Source of the DNA: Toxonevra muliebris
Lineage: Eukaryota > Arthropoda > Insecta > Diptera > Pallopteridae
NCBI GenBank assembly: GCA_963691655.1
Contig: OY829326.1
Location: 93,055,235-93,119,234, forward strand
Direction of reading: 5' to 3'
DNA: 64,000 bases
The position numbers and the translations under genes are program-made. A model generated the notes under the pieces. That model worked only from the letters and a program-made list of their open reading frames with translations, searched no databases and had not been told where the DNA came from. The stretch's first letter is position 1; each line of letters opens with the position of its first letter. Below, in pieces: positions 10,736 through 21,572 of the stretch.

Positions 10736-11890
10736 TTGGGTAATATAAAAAGTATTTTCGGTTTTTGTCCAAGATGGTGTTAATGGCCATACATCTGGCA
10801 CCACTGATCCGATTCTGTCAAACAAACGCTCCTGTTTGAAAGGTGACATTTCAGAATAAATTTCTTACGAAGACAGTTTTGTAGTTCGTCATTCGTGTAA
10901 AAAGTTACAATGATTTGAAAATGAGTGAAATTTTTACGGTGAGGATGCTTTAACAGAAAGTACTGTCTAACTTAGGTTTGCTCGATTCCGTTCGGGAAAT
11001 TTCATTGTTAAAGATGCACCTCGCTCTGGTCGGCTAGTCACTGAAAAAGCCGATGAAATTTTGAAACTGGTAGAGCAAGATCTGCACGCACGCTGTCAGG
11101 AGATAGCGGAGGCACTAAATCATGGAATCATTTAAAAAAGGCTGGCTACTCAAAGAAGTTCGATATTTGGGTGCCACATGAATTAACATAAAGAAATTTG
11201 ACTGACTGAATTGCTATCAGTGAAACGCTGCTGAAACGCAACGAAATCGAACCATTTTTTAAACAAACCATTACCAGCGATGAAAAATGTATTAAATACG
11301 AGAACATTAAACGAAAAAAAATCATGGTCAAAGACCGGTAACCCTCCACAAATGACTTCAAAGCCTGGATTGACAGCACACAAGGTTATGTTGAGTGTTT
11401 GGTGGGATTGGAAAGGAATCGTTTATTATTAGCTGCTACAAGGTGGCCTAACAGTCAATTCTGATCTCTACAGCTCATAACACAACCGTTTGAAAGAAGG
11501 AATCAAGAAAGAGCGACCAAAATTGGCTAACAGAAAAGGTATTGGGTTCCACATTGATAATTCCATCTTTGATGACCCGTAGTTTTTATGCACCCACCGT
11601 ATAGCCCGGACATTGCGTTGTCTGACTAGCACTTGTTTCGGATTCTGCAAAACTCTTTTGATGGAAAAAAATTTGACGGCAGAAGAGCCAACGAAAACCA
11701 CTTGGCCATGTTTTTCTCCGATAAACCACAGAAGTTTTACACAGTTGGAATTATGAAGCTACCGGAAAAATGGCAAAAGATCATAGATAATAATGGCCAA
11801 TATGTACTTGATTAAAATTGATTTTTAATACAGAAAGTTTTTGTTCAAACATTGACAAAAAAAACCGAAAATACTTTTTATATGACCCAA
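10736..11890 (+). mobile_element. mariner element, cecropia-like subfamily, both ends present
   Basis: TA at 10734-10735 and 11891-11892 flanks inverted termini starting TTGGGTAATATAAAAAG on the left and TTGGGTCATATAAAAAG read inward from the right; similarity continues through TATTTTCGGTTTTT. The length of 1155 bp is short of a typical mariner of about 1.3 kb, in line with small internal deletions. It holds one decayed transposase gene on the plus strand. Confidence 0.9.
10921..11815 (+). pseudogene. mariner transposase pseudogene (cecropia-like, D34D)
   Basis: Transposase cuts and joins DNA at TA sites. The start ATG at 10921 leads into frame pieces reading FARFRSGNFIVKDAPRSG, LHARCQEIAEALN, DIWVPHELT, KRNEIEPFFKQ, LSVWWDWKGI, KEGIKKERPKLANRKGI, HPPYSPDIALSD and, in an open C-terminal block from 11633, GIMKLPEKWQKIIDNN. 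The wording WVPHxLT and KRNEIxPF is characteristic of the cecropia subfamily. The three catalytic Asp can be placed (TSDEKC, HIDN, ALSD), but neighbours of the first two are changed and at least four stops or frameshifts break the frame. The gene is dead. Confidence 0.88.
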
Positions 11891-11892
11891 TA

Positions 11893-12930
11893 TAATCAAA
11901 TAATCAAAACCAAATCTTTAGAAACGAGTTTACGCGTCCCGGTGTTTTGGTGTGTCAATTTCACGTATTTACAGTGCTATTGTTACTTTTGTGTGTCTTT
12001 TTCCGTATGTTATATCCGTATCCGAAATTATTACTATCGATAACGATAAAAGGTCACAAAGCTATAGAGATAAATGTATCCAGCACTAGTGAGTATTGCC
12101 CTGAAATTTCTAAAATAAAAAACAAGGATGATAAGCCACTTTGCCTTTGGTAACAAATCTTTTTTTTCTTTACCTCATTCTATATCTAGTGTGGTACGAG
12201 TTCTTTCTCAAATTAATATAAACAAAAGTGCTTTCAGAAATCGGCTGTCAACTACTATTATGGGGTCAATTTTATATGTTAAATAATTATTTTAAAAAAA
12301 ATTCTTTACAAGTAGAACACTTGAAGAAATTTGCACAAAATATGTATGACCATAAAAGTGGCTAATTGTTTTGTTCGCCAACTCCTCATGTATCTACGTG
12401 TTTATATTTATTTTATATAAATAAGTTTTATATGCATTCTTATTTTGTTATTGAATTGTTTATTAAATTTATATTTTTTTCCAATAAATAGTAGCTGGCG
12501 AAAGTTTGAAAAAAAGGGGTTTTCTTAAAAAAAAAAAAAACATTGGGGAAATTTGACATGAAATGGGGAGAAAAAATTGGACAATGGGAAAATGGTAAAA
12601 AAAAAGTTAGCAGCCCATGAGTGGCTGAAGTGGGGCACAATAATAGTATAAATTAAGACAGTGCTCTATGGGGCCAATGAAAAATCCAGCTGGCCAAAAT
12701 TCAAAAAATCGACTATCTCGGTTTGAATCCAAAAGTATATAGGCTTACACTCCATAGTTCCCTCATCATAGGTATTACATAATGTTGCAATATCCTGCGA
12801 TAGTTGTAATATTGTTCAAAATGTGTTATACACAAGGTGTAATAACTTAGCTAATTAATACTAAAGCTAGATATTAATTTTTGATTTCATATTAAAGAAA
12901 AAACTATATACTATTAAAAGATATGAAAAA
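11893..12930. other. intergenic, no gene recognised
   Basis: AT-rich sequence with homopolymer A runs near 12525-12541 and 12598-12605. Short frames at 11852-12153 lack motifs. Confidence 0.5.
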
Positions 12931-13345
12931 CAATGGATGTGTGCAAGGCACGCAAGATATTTGATGTGTAAACAGTTAAGCCAACTGAATGCCATATATT
13001 CTAGGTAAATAATTCAAATTAAAACAATTCTTTTATAAACTTAAAAATGTATTAGATATCATTATCTTTTATATACTTATAATAGCCCAATTAACTATAA
13101 ATTGCAAATGGTCTTACATCATTGTAAATGCAAATTTTTATTCCATATCGCATATATTTGTTGTTGTGATAACAAAAATATTTTGCAATTGCACCCAATC
13201 ATAGTTGCATTATTTTTCTTTTCTTAATGCATCGGGCACGATATGTTCGCATATACGCAGCTGTAATTGCATCTTATTGCATCCGCGCTTTAAGTTTTCC
13301 TTCCTGTCGATTTGAAATTTTGTTAGATGAGAAAATTTTACATAA

Positions 13346-13421
13346 CGTCGCCTGAAAATTGATTTGGCGTATAGGTATATGAATTTGTACACACATACGC
13401 TAAATCAATTCTCAGGCGACG
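13346..13421. repeat. 76-bp hairpin, copy 1
   Basis: Arms of 27 bases beginning CGTCGCCTGA, with ATTGATTTGGCGTAT behind, fold back on each other with two mismatches around a loop of about 22 bases. ATAA lies directly on both sides, a plausible 4-bp target duplication. Copies of exactly the same length lie at 39,794 and 57,846. Confidence 0.85.
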
Positions 13422-13442
13422 ATAAGTGCTTTCCGCATATAA

Positions 13443-13610
13443 CCTTAGAAAGGCAACAGGGGTGACCAGTCCAGACCAGACCAGTAATAAAAATAAGAAA
13501 CAATATATGTTTATTGAAGTAAATAAATGATTTTATAATAAATAAGTTTGATTTTTTCTGTTTAACATATTTGCTATTTACATAGATAAAAAAGTGTTGC
13601 CTTTCTAAGG
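13443..13610. mobile_element. piggyBac-type MITE within repeat family A, copy 1
   Basis: Inverted termini CCTTAGAAAGGCAACA are perfect over 16 bp. The right flank is TTAA (13611-13614) and the left is ATAA, one change from TTAA. The same MITE, 205 bp long, stands at the matching place in the inverted copy at 39,568. TTAA plus CCTTAGAAAG resembles piggyBac ends. Confidence 0.8.
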
Positions 13611-13854
13611 TTAATGCACAAAGCAAAATTTTTATAATGCCGTGGTTTGCTATCATTATTTATTGAAACCTAGATTCCTTATTCCTTATCATTTTGTATT
13701 GTTTTATATTTTAAAAAATATTTAATTTTAATCCAATCTAACTAACCGAATGCAAAACCTATCAAACGCCTATGTTTGCTACGGCAACTTCTCTGCTTGT
13801 ATGGTATAGTCGATCTCCATACGTTTGAGCTAAAATGTTTACACATCAAAAAAA

Positions 13855-15528
13855 ATTAATTTACTATTTTCTCATATATCAAAATGTAATGAAATTTTTT
13901 TTAGCATTTTATTTTTTTTTTTTAATTGATGAGAAAAAAAGTTCCGATTTGCTGCGAGGAGAAATAAGCAGCATCATAAGCACCATTTTGGCACATGACA
14001 GCAGTTTTTTCTTTGGTCTTAACTGACACTTAATTTTGCTTGTCGACCAGATTTCCGTTTATTTTCCGGTTTTTTACCTTCACAACAATCGCCAATAACA
14101 CGATAAATGTCTTACGTATGTAAGATTGGCTCATCTTTAAACACTTCACTTTAAACCTTTCGTAAATCTAATTTGTACTACATTGCGAATTAACATTGGT
14201 GCGAAATTTGGTTTTGAAAGTAGAGGAGTACCGCTAACTCTATTGTGTGCATTGTTTGGCATATCTACGTTTGTTTATGCAGTGTAAAAAATGTTTGAAT
14301 TTTGTGTGTTCATTGTAGTCAACTCGCATACGACACCTCAATATTTTGGCGTTTGCACCACAAAATATAGTCGTATTGTCAGTTTGCTGCCGCGTTCATT
14401 TCGTTCGTTAAACTAGTGTCCTACTGAGCACTGTTTGCTGTTGTGATATGGGTTTTTATATAATTATTTAAGTATTATTGCCTTCACTAGAGATTGCGGA
14501 AAGAGAATTTAACGACAATTCTCCCAACCCAATCCTCCCCCCTTTTTTCGCAACAAGTTTTTGTCATAGTTTAATGATATACTTATTCGACGAGACTTAT
14601 TTTCAAGTATAGAGATTGCTGAGCTGTCTGCTCTTATAATGAGGGTAATTATGTGATAACATCATCGACATATTCAAGCAGCATAACACTAAGTATTGTA
14701 GAAATTAATACCAGAAACGTTTTATCTGTAGTTCAAACTATTTTTTTTCCAGCATCAAAACACGAACTAATTAACGTTTAATCAACTGTTGTGAGACAGG
14801 CTTGAAATCACCTCAAAAAAAAAAAAAAAAACAAAAAATCCTTCCACTTCAAGAAACCTCATTTGAGAGATATTCTTGTTTTGGTTATTTAAAATTGGTA
14901 CATAATGCACAACTTTTGACCTCCAATACATAAACTGATTTTACAATTATCTTATCATTTTATTTTTGTCTGTTGTTGTTTTCCTAAAAGAATAAATTTC
15001 AAGTAATATTACACCGCAAATGCCAATCAATACCAATCAATCAAATTTTCTTGTCACTTTGATTTACGGCACATTATTTAAAAGAAAAATATCTATGAAA
15101 TTTAAGAAACCTATGTACATATTATCAGAACTGTGATGAACTGAAAATAATATTAAATTTTTATTTAACAATTTAATCACTTCACTGTCAATGTGTGTCC
15201 TTTTGCATCATGACTCTTATATGCGCATCTTAGTTAAAAAATTATGTGAACCGAATTTAACCGGACCCTGTTTACATACACTAAATTCACAGTGATATCA
15301 TAAATTTTTCGAATTCGAAATTAAATAAATGAAGTGTGAGATTTTTCTGAAGATTTCAATTTTTCAATATATTTTTGGCACGAAGAAATTTTTTTCAGAT
15401 CACTTCACAGTTCTTTAAACATCTAGCTAACAAATTGAAACAGTCGGGTCGGTATTAATTTGCTTCCATGACTGATTTGTAGACACTTTCAATTAAAATC
15501 ACAATGCAGGCACATTAAACAAGCTTCT
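13855..15528. other. intergenic, no gene recognised
   Basis: About 1.7 kb of AT-rich DNA with an A-run at 14,816-14,832. Frames such as 13,835-14,026 are not convincing. No paired repeats were recognised. Confidence 0.5.
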
Positions 15529-15759
15529 TTAACTCTAGGATGGGCGCCTGGGCATTTTGAGTTTAAACATGTATATCTTTTTTGTTTCTTGATGAATCGA
15601 TCTGAAACTGCATGACTTCTTGCGTCAATATTTTTTGAGCACAAAGAAATAAAATTGATCGGAATAAGTTGGTAAAACAAAATTTTTTTATTGTCTCAAT
15701 ATCGAAAGTGACCCCCTGGGCCTAAATAGGCCCAGGTGTTTATTTTTGTGTGTTGCAAT

Positions 15760-16095
15760 TTTTATAGCAAATTATTTTGAGTTTGAGGTTTATTTAGATG
15801 CAAAAGGTAATTTTAGGGTTTAAGGAAAACATATATAAAAAAAATGTATGTATGTATGCGTAAATACATACACACACATACATGCAAATTATTTCCAAAT
15901 CTATGTGTTTTCCTTATGTAATCATAAACCGTTTGTCTGATCTTAGTCAAATTTGGTGTAGAGATTCACTTGTATGTATGCCAAATTGTGGGCTATAAAA
16001 TGTGGCCGTATCTCAAAGTGGGCGGGTTATTTCCGCAAAAAAACAATATCTTCGAATATCATATCAAGCTAAAGTAATAAAGTTTGGATCCGCTA
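15760..16095. repeat. dispersed repeat family B, copy 1
   Basis: The block from tttatagcaaatt through gtttatttagatgcaaaagg, the GTAT/CATA steps and gtgtagagattca to cttcgaatatcatatc recurs in reverse complement at about 21,240-21,572. Order and spacing are kept, with roughly three quarters of bases alike by eye. It lies inside the piggyBac-like shell. No coding content. Confidence 0.7.
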
Positions 16096-16232
16096 GTCCA
16101 TGAACTGGTGAACAATTAAATATATAAAAGATCTTTTCTTCGAATCATTCTAAGCAATTTCTGAATAAAAATAAATGAGTATGTTGACATAATCAAAAAT
16201 TAAAGTCACTCAACGCAAACTGATTCTTAAAA

Positions 16233-16397
16233 ATATATTTCATATTGAATTTAACTAATTACTTGTTAGTTCCAAAATTGGTGAAACACTAAAAAACGCT
16301 ACTAGTTTCAATTAATATATTTCATATTGAATTTAACTAATTACTTGTTAGTTCCAAAATTGGTGAAACACTAAAAAACGCTACTAGTTTCAATTAA
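16233..16397 (+). repeat. 82-bp tandem duplication
   Basis: The 82-bp unit starting atatatttcatattgaat and running through gttccaaaattggtg and aacgctactagtttc is present twice in direct contact, with essentially no differences over the whole unit. Lack of divergence in this decayed region points to a recent duplication, or an assembly artefact. Confidence 0.85.
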
Positions 16398-16640
16398 TGT
16401 TTCATTAAAAAAAAAATATTTTTGGATTTTGAAATGAAAAATTTTAAAATAAAATTAAAAAAAAATTTCAAGTTTATTTAAACTTTGAACTCAAATTCCA
16501 CAAAAAGTCTCTAAACAAAGAGTCGGTCCAAATTATCTCCAAACATCACCTATTGTATCTTAATCACAACCAAAAAACTTTCATTAATCAAAACTACATA
16601 CTGAATTTTGTAATTATGCAAACACCTCATTTGCTGGTAA

Positions 16641-17435
16641 TTCGGTTCATCGATCCGACTTATGGGTACCCCCTCCCCCCCATTTTCGGGGTCAAAAAAT
16701 CGATTTTTTTTATTGTCTTGTTCAAAACCAAGAAAACCAAGCCTATGAAGAGTCTGAAGGGATTTTGTATGGACCAGGCATAGCTGATTGAAGGTGAGTT
16801 GGTTTTATACACAAAACATTGCTTCACAAAACTTTAAACGCATTTTTCTCGAAACAGTGTTTTTACGATTGGCGGACTTTGTAACTCAAAAACTATTCAA
16901 CCAATCGCTTTGAAATTTTGCAATGTTGCTTAATACATAGCTATAACTTAAACTATTATCAAGAAGATTGATAAAGATTTTCTATAATTTCCAGGTCAGT
17001 TTTTAACCAAAAAGCATTGAATTTCGAAAAATTACATTCAAAGGTCCGCCATTTTGTGAATTTTTGTCCGGAATGAATAATAATAGTCTATGTTATAGAA
17101 AAACATGTACTTTATCTAATTCTGTTTGATTTCTTGATTTCAACCATTCAAGTGATTTGCAATCGTTCTCGCCATCCAAAAACAGGCTTTTTTATTGACA
17201 ACGAAAATTTTGCTAAAATGTTTGTAAAACAACAATGTAAGATTTTTTTTTGTTTTTAAAGTTTCAAAATACATATGCGCAGATATCCAAACCTCAAAAA
17301 TTAATTTTTGTTTATTTGCCAGCCTATTGAATATCGCGGAAATTCTAAATCGAGAATGGGGGGGGGGGGGGGGAGGGGGGTACCCTTATATGCATGTGGA
17401 AAAATGCATATTGGTAATTCGGATCGATTTTGAAA
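16641..17435. repeat. inverted pair around GGGTACCCCCTCCCC and poly-G
   Basis: Left, atcgatccgacttatggg leads into taccccctccccccc (about 16,650-16,682). Right, a run of about 18 G at 17,357-17,374 and ggggggtaccctt lead into attcggatcgat (about 17,425), the inverse order. The pair may be ends of one element of about 780 bp. A further atcgatccaac lies at 17,751 and related words near 21,600 and 21,765, so the ATCGATCCGAA word is dispersed here. Confidence 0.45.
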
Positions 17436-18004
17436 GCTGGTTTTTCTCTTAGTATGCTTTCTAAAATGGTGCTTATTTTTGCCAAACTATAGCAGATTAT
17501 TTAGTGAACAAAACCCTATATAAGTTTTATAAATATTCTCACCAGCACAAAAGTTATTAATGTTATAAAATTTGTGGTTTTCTAATTTCATTTGCTAAGG
17601 CTTTGTATAAAAATACTTTCACTCTTTGTGTTTTCACTCATTACTGATTAATTTGAAATAATTTAAATAAATGTTGCACAATTCTCGTTCGTTTCGAAAA
17701 AAGGAAATAATTAGAAAAAATACAAAAGAAATTTATCAGCAAAACAAAATCGATCCAACTTATATACATCGATCCGAAGCACCATCACTTATGTTCTATA
17801 CGTATTTTCAAAGCCCTAACTGTACACATATACATGCTAGAAACATATACCAAATGTAGCAGACCATGTCCGATATTAAGCGCACACCTGCCAGTGCAAT
17901 AACATGCTGTAATATGCCATAACTCTCGTTTTATTCACGTGGGCCTAATTAGGCCCAGGATGTTATGTTACCGCCTCCCAGAGAGGTGCCCATCCTAGGG
18001 TTAA

Positions 18005-19916
18005 AAGAAATCTATTTGTCATAAAAAAATAAATAATAAGAATTAAATAGCTTCATGTTCAAATTTCTTGAAAAATGTAAGAAATGCATATTTCACTTTC
18101 TTACCAATAAATTTTTGTTTTACAATTTTAACCTTGACAATGCTATTAAAAAAAACAGATTTCACGCAATATATTCTTCATGAAAACATATTTAATTGTA
18201 TTTAATTACCGGCAGAACACACTACCACAAACATTACCACTGCCCAAATACACAAACATAACAGTATACGATTTGGAAAATGACCTAGACTCTGACTTTG
18301 CAAATATAAATACAGTAGCTCCAACTATTGTACATACAAACATGAAGAATTAATATGTTAAGACACGCCACAAATGGCACGTCAAGTACACACACACATA
18401 CAAAATGAGAGGGAGGGAGAGAAAAAGGCGCAGCTACAAAAACAACAAAGCTAGCAAGAAACTAAAATTCTTAAAACTACTAAATTATTTGACCGACAAA
18501 AACACGGTAGGTGCTACTCCTTTTCAAGAAGCAACAGGTTTACAAAAAAAGGCAGCAACACGCTACAAATTAAGTGGCTACGAAGCGCACTTCATCAAAT
18601 TTTTATTAAGTCAAACGTCATCGTTCCTTCGCCCGTCTGTCTGTCCGTTCATTCCCTTATATTTTGTAAATATTTTCCATTACTTTACAGCTCACAATGT
18701 ACGTATAAAATTTTGTTGCATTCACGTGAAACTTTAATTTCTCTGCACTAAAAATCATATTCGTCGTACTTTCTAACTCCATACACTGCGCTCTCTCTCT
18801 CTCTCTCTCTCTCGCACATAGCGCCTTAAACACATGCTCTCTTGCTGCTCTCCGTAACAGAACCATAGCACATGAAAATTTATTATGTTGATGGACAATT
18901 TTGCCACATTCGGTGTAAAATAAAAATGAATGTATGAAAAGTGAAAAGTATGCATCTGTGTGTGTGTGTTAATATGTAAAAAGAAAATTTGAAAAATCGA
19001 CGAGATGAAATGAAAAGTAGTAATATTGTAGCAAATTGCTCGTATGGCTCCAAGTGCAACCAACAGAATTGGGACGACAGCAACAGTCGCTACTGTTCTT
19101 ACATTCACACACACACACACACATACATAAGTGTATACGCTGTGTGTCGCAATTGCTACATAAATTATGCATATTCTTGTTTGCATGGACAACTTTATGG
19201 CAGCAGAGAGAAAAAGTTCACACACATACATAAACATAAACACGCACACTCACATACATTCACACACACTCAGGTTAAAAAGCGTACCACTCCACAACGT
19301 GTGGAGCATGGAATATACTGCTGATATTGTTGTTGTTGTTGCTACAATATCAACAACGTTTAACATGCAACCATCTCGAGACTTGCTACAACGCCTCGTT
19401 TAAATCTCGTCTTCTTTTTATATTTATTTTTTTTTTACTTTTAATGGCCATTTACCGGACTAGTTTGAGGAATTGTGTGTTTGCTTGTATATTTGTTTAG
19501 AGGCGTATGCGCGTGTGTGTATGTGTGAATGCAAATTGTTCTTCCAACATTTAGAGAAATTGAACCAATTTAAATACAACAGTAGCAGCACTGAAAGGAA
19601 AACTTTTAGCTTTAACTTTTTTCTTCTCTCTAAACAAACAGAAAAAAACACAACTTGAGTTGAATATGTAACTGTGTCGAGCAAAAAATAATGGTGAATA
19701 AAATAAAGTGAAACACTCATGAAAACGATACAAGTTTCTTTAAGTTATATGATTAAAACAAAAATATTTTTGTGGAATTTTTAAATTTTAAAGCATCTTT
19801 TTCCCTCCATCATTTATTCCAGTATTACTTAGATCAGTTAGTGGAAAAACTTAAACTTTGACTGAAGGTTAAAAAGCTTCATTTCCACTTAATTATCTAA
19901 AGATATCAACGGAAAT
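18005..19916. other. microsatellite-rich intergenic block
   Basis: Holds a CT run at about 18,791-18,814, GT steps at 18,957-18,968, CA runs at 19,105-19,123 and 19,220-19,270 and TGT at 19,328-19,342. Long frames here on both strands are made of these repeats. A 110-codon frame at 18,405-18,737 is basic at its start but unrecognisable. Confidence 0.6.
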
Positions 19917-20240
19917 CAAACGCAAATTTTTATTGCATATCGCATATATTTGTTGTTGTAATAGCAGAAATATTTTGCATTTGTAGTGGTGCAATACTAT
20001 GGGTATTCACTGGTTGATGCAACATGCCCTTGCGATGTTGCGAAAGTGCGGATTTCTACCTTTAAATTCGTAAGAAGAATCCAAAATATTTTCATTATTT
20101 TTCAAAGAGATGGTAACATTTTGACAGTTAAACTATTTCGCATCTCCAATACTTGCAACGCTCACATCTTAGTGCTTTAAGTCGCACTTTCGCAATTTTG
20201 CACATACAATTTGCACCAAATCGTGAATAGGGCTTATAGG
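19917..20240 (-). repeat. repeat family A, partial copy 3, with an insertion
   Basis: gcaaatttttattgc through catatatttgttgttgt to aaatattttgca (19,921-19,981) and caccaaatcgtgaatag (20,214-20,230) match adjacent parts of copies 1 and 2. About 220 bp of unrelated sequence separates them. The insert contains TTGCGAAAGTGCG at 20,038-20,050 and its exact reverse complement at 20,183-20,195, so it may itself be a small inverted-repeat element. Confidence 0.6.
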
Positions 20241-21239
20241 GGAGCCGATTCGTTTCGATGTGTTACGACCAGGGGGGAGGGGTCAAAATTATGTACTAGT
20301 CAAACTAAACCCAATTATGTGCTGGCATCTTTCAGCATTAGTTTTCTAGTTGCTTGTTTATTACATAGTTGTTGCGAAGGGGTCTACCGGTTGACATTGT
20401 ACAATAATTAGGCCAGCCACAACTCAGACTTCCTTCGCAGTCTGTGCCAAAAATTTCTTGCACATTAGGTAGGAATAAAAGCATAGGCCTCGATATAACA
20501 TTCACAAAAGATGGCAGACTATAGACACTGATGTGAAGTTAGCACTGATTTCAGCACTGAGCGAATTGGTTCTTAACATAGCATAAATATAGCGTCTCGG
20601 TTTTGTTAAAACATTGCTGTTATTAACATAACAGGGCGAATTCCGAAAATGAAGCTTTCACGGCGAAAAATAGTACAAATTATTTTTGTTGTATAAAATG
20701 GTAAAGGAGAAAAAAATTGAAGCTGTCGTCGAAATTTTTTCTTGAGCTCAAATCTGGTTTCGCTAGATTTCACATATTTTTCAAAAATATACTGCTCCAT
20801 TATAGATTTTGTATAAATAAAGCTTGTGAAGAAATGATTTTTAATATATTTCATTGTTCATCAGCTCACGGGTATGGACACGGACTAGCGGATTCAGAGA
20901 TTTACCTTAAGGGGATTAACATTTGTTCATCCCTTTTAATTTTTTTTTTTATTTGTGGCCAACGATCAAATATATGAAATTCTTAACAGTAAGGAAGTGG
21001 TGAGTTAGGAAGGCGTTGGGGGAGGAGGTTAGGGTGGGGTTATTCAACCCCAAATCCTCTCCCCTTTCATACGCCCCTTAGATCCGCTATTGCTCCTACG
21101 TAAGGTTGCACAGTCCCATAATTTTGTTTTTAATATATTCGCATCTATCGCCCAGCCGCAGCCTTTTCTCCTAATTTTGATATGCCCATGAGTAGACCTA
21201 TATTTGAAATTTGATTCTGTGTGGAACAAGTAAGCCTCC
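20241..21239. other. intergenic, no gene recognised
   Basis: AT-rich DNA with a purine-rich stretch near 20,269-20,282 and a G-rich stretch near 20,995-21,038. No coding similarity seen. Confidence 0.45.
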
Positions 21240-21572
21240 ATATCAAATTTTATTAATTTAGCAAGATATGATATTCGAAGATAATGAATTTTGCGAAAAT
21301 GCAACGCCTACTTCGAGATACGGTCGAACTTTATAGCCCACAGGTTGACATACACACAAATGAATCTCTACACCAAATGTCACTAAGATCGAACAAACGG
21401 TATATAATTACATAAGTAAAATACATATATTTGGACAATAATTTGTATGTATGTGTGTGTATGTGTTTACGCATACGTACATAAATTTTTTTATATACAT
21501 ATATTCCTTAAACATCAGATTTACCTTTTGCATCTAAATAAACCTCAAATTAAAGAAAATTTGCTATAAATT
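21240..21572 (-). repeat. dispersed repeat family B, copy 2
   Basis: Reverse complement of the block at 15,760-16,095: cgaagataatg, ttatagccca, tgaatctctacaccaaatgt, the TATG/GTGT steps and ttttgcatctaaataaacc occur in the mirrored order. After it come catcaatccgaattatatgc words like those in the piggyBac-like shell. Confidence 0.7.

Larger units (their letters stand above)
12931..13854 (-). repeat. dispersed repeat family A, copy 1 (inverted relative to 38.6-40.3 kb)
   Basis: Nearly the whole block recurs in reverse complement at about 38,580-40,339. Shared landmarks are caatggatg with gcaaggcacgcaagat, tttgatgtgtaaacagtt, a 76-bp hairpin, a TTAA-type MITE, cctagattc and gttttgcatt, and ttttagct with gtttacacatc. 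TTTGATGTGTAAAC near 12,960 and its reverse complement near 13,838 suggest element termini, although about 30 bp outside the left one is also shared. A partial third copy lies near 19.9-20.2 kb. No protein is encoded. Confidence 0.8.
15533..18000. mobile_element. piggyBac-like element shell, 2.47 kb, no transposase
   Basis: TTAA at 15,529-15,532 and 18,001-18,004 flanks inverted termini CTCTAGGATGGGCGCCT and CCCTAGGATGGGCACCT (two mismatches). Inside each end lies a palindrome: CCTGGGCCTA-AA-TAGGCCCAGG at 15,715-15,736 and GGGCCTAATTAGGCCC at 17,941-17,956. The length is close to that of autonomous piggyBac, yet no DDE transposase relic is visible; the interior is made of other repeats. It is either a non-autonomous derivative or a shell overwritten by later insertions. 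Confidence 0.75.

Noticed and set aside
18405..18737. 110-codon plus-strand frame starting with a basic stretch
   Set aside because: No domain, no homologue I recognise, and it ends in low-complexity text; length is possible by chance in 64 kb of open AT-rich DNA.
18773..19249. 158-codon minus-strand frame and overlapping frames on both strands
   Set aside because: They run through CA, GT and CT microsatellites; Cys-Val and Arg-Glu strings reflect dinucleotide repeats.
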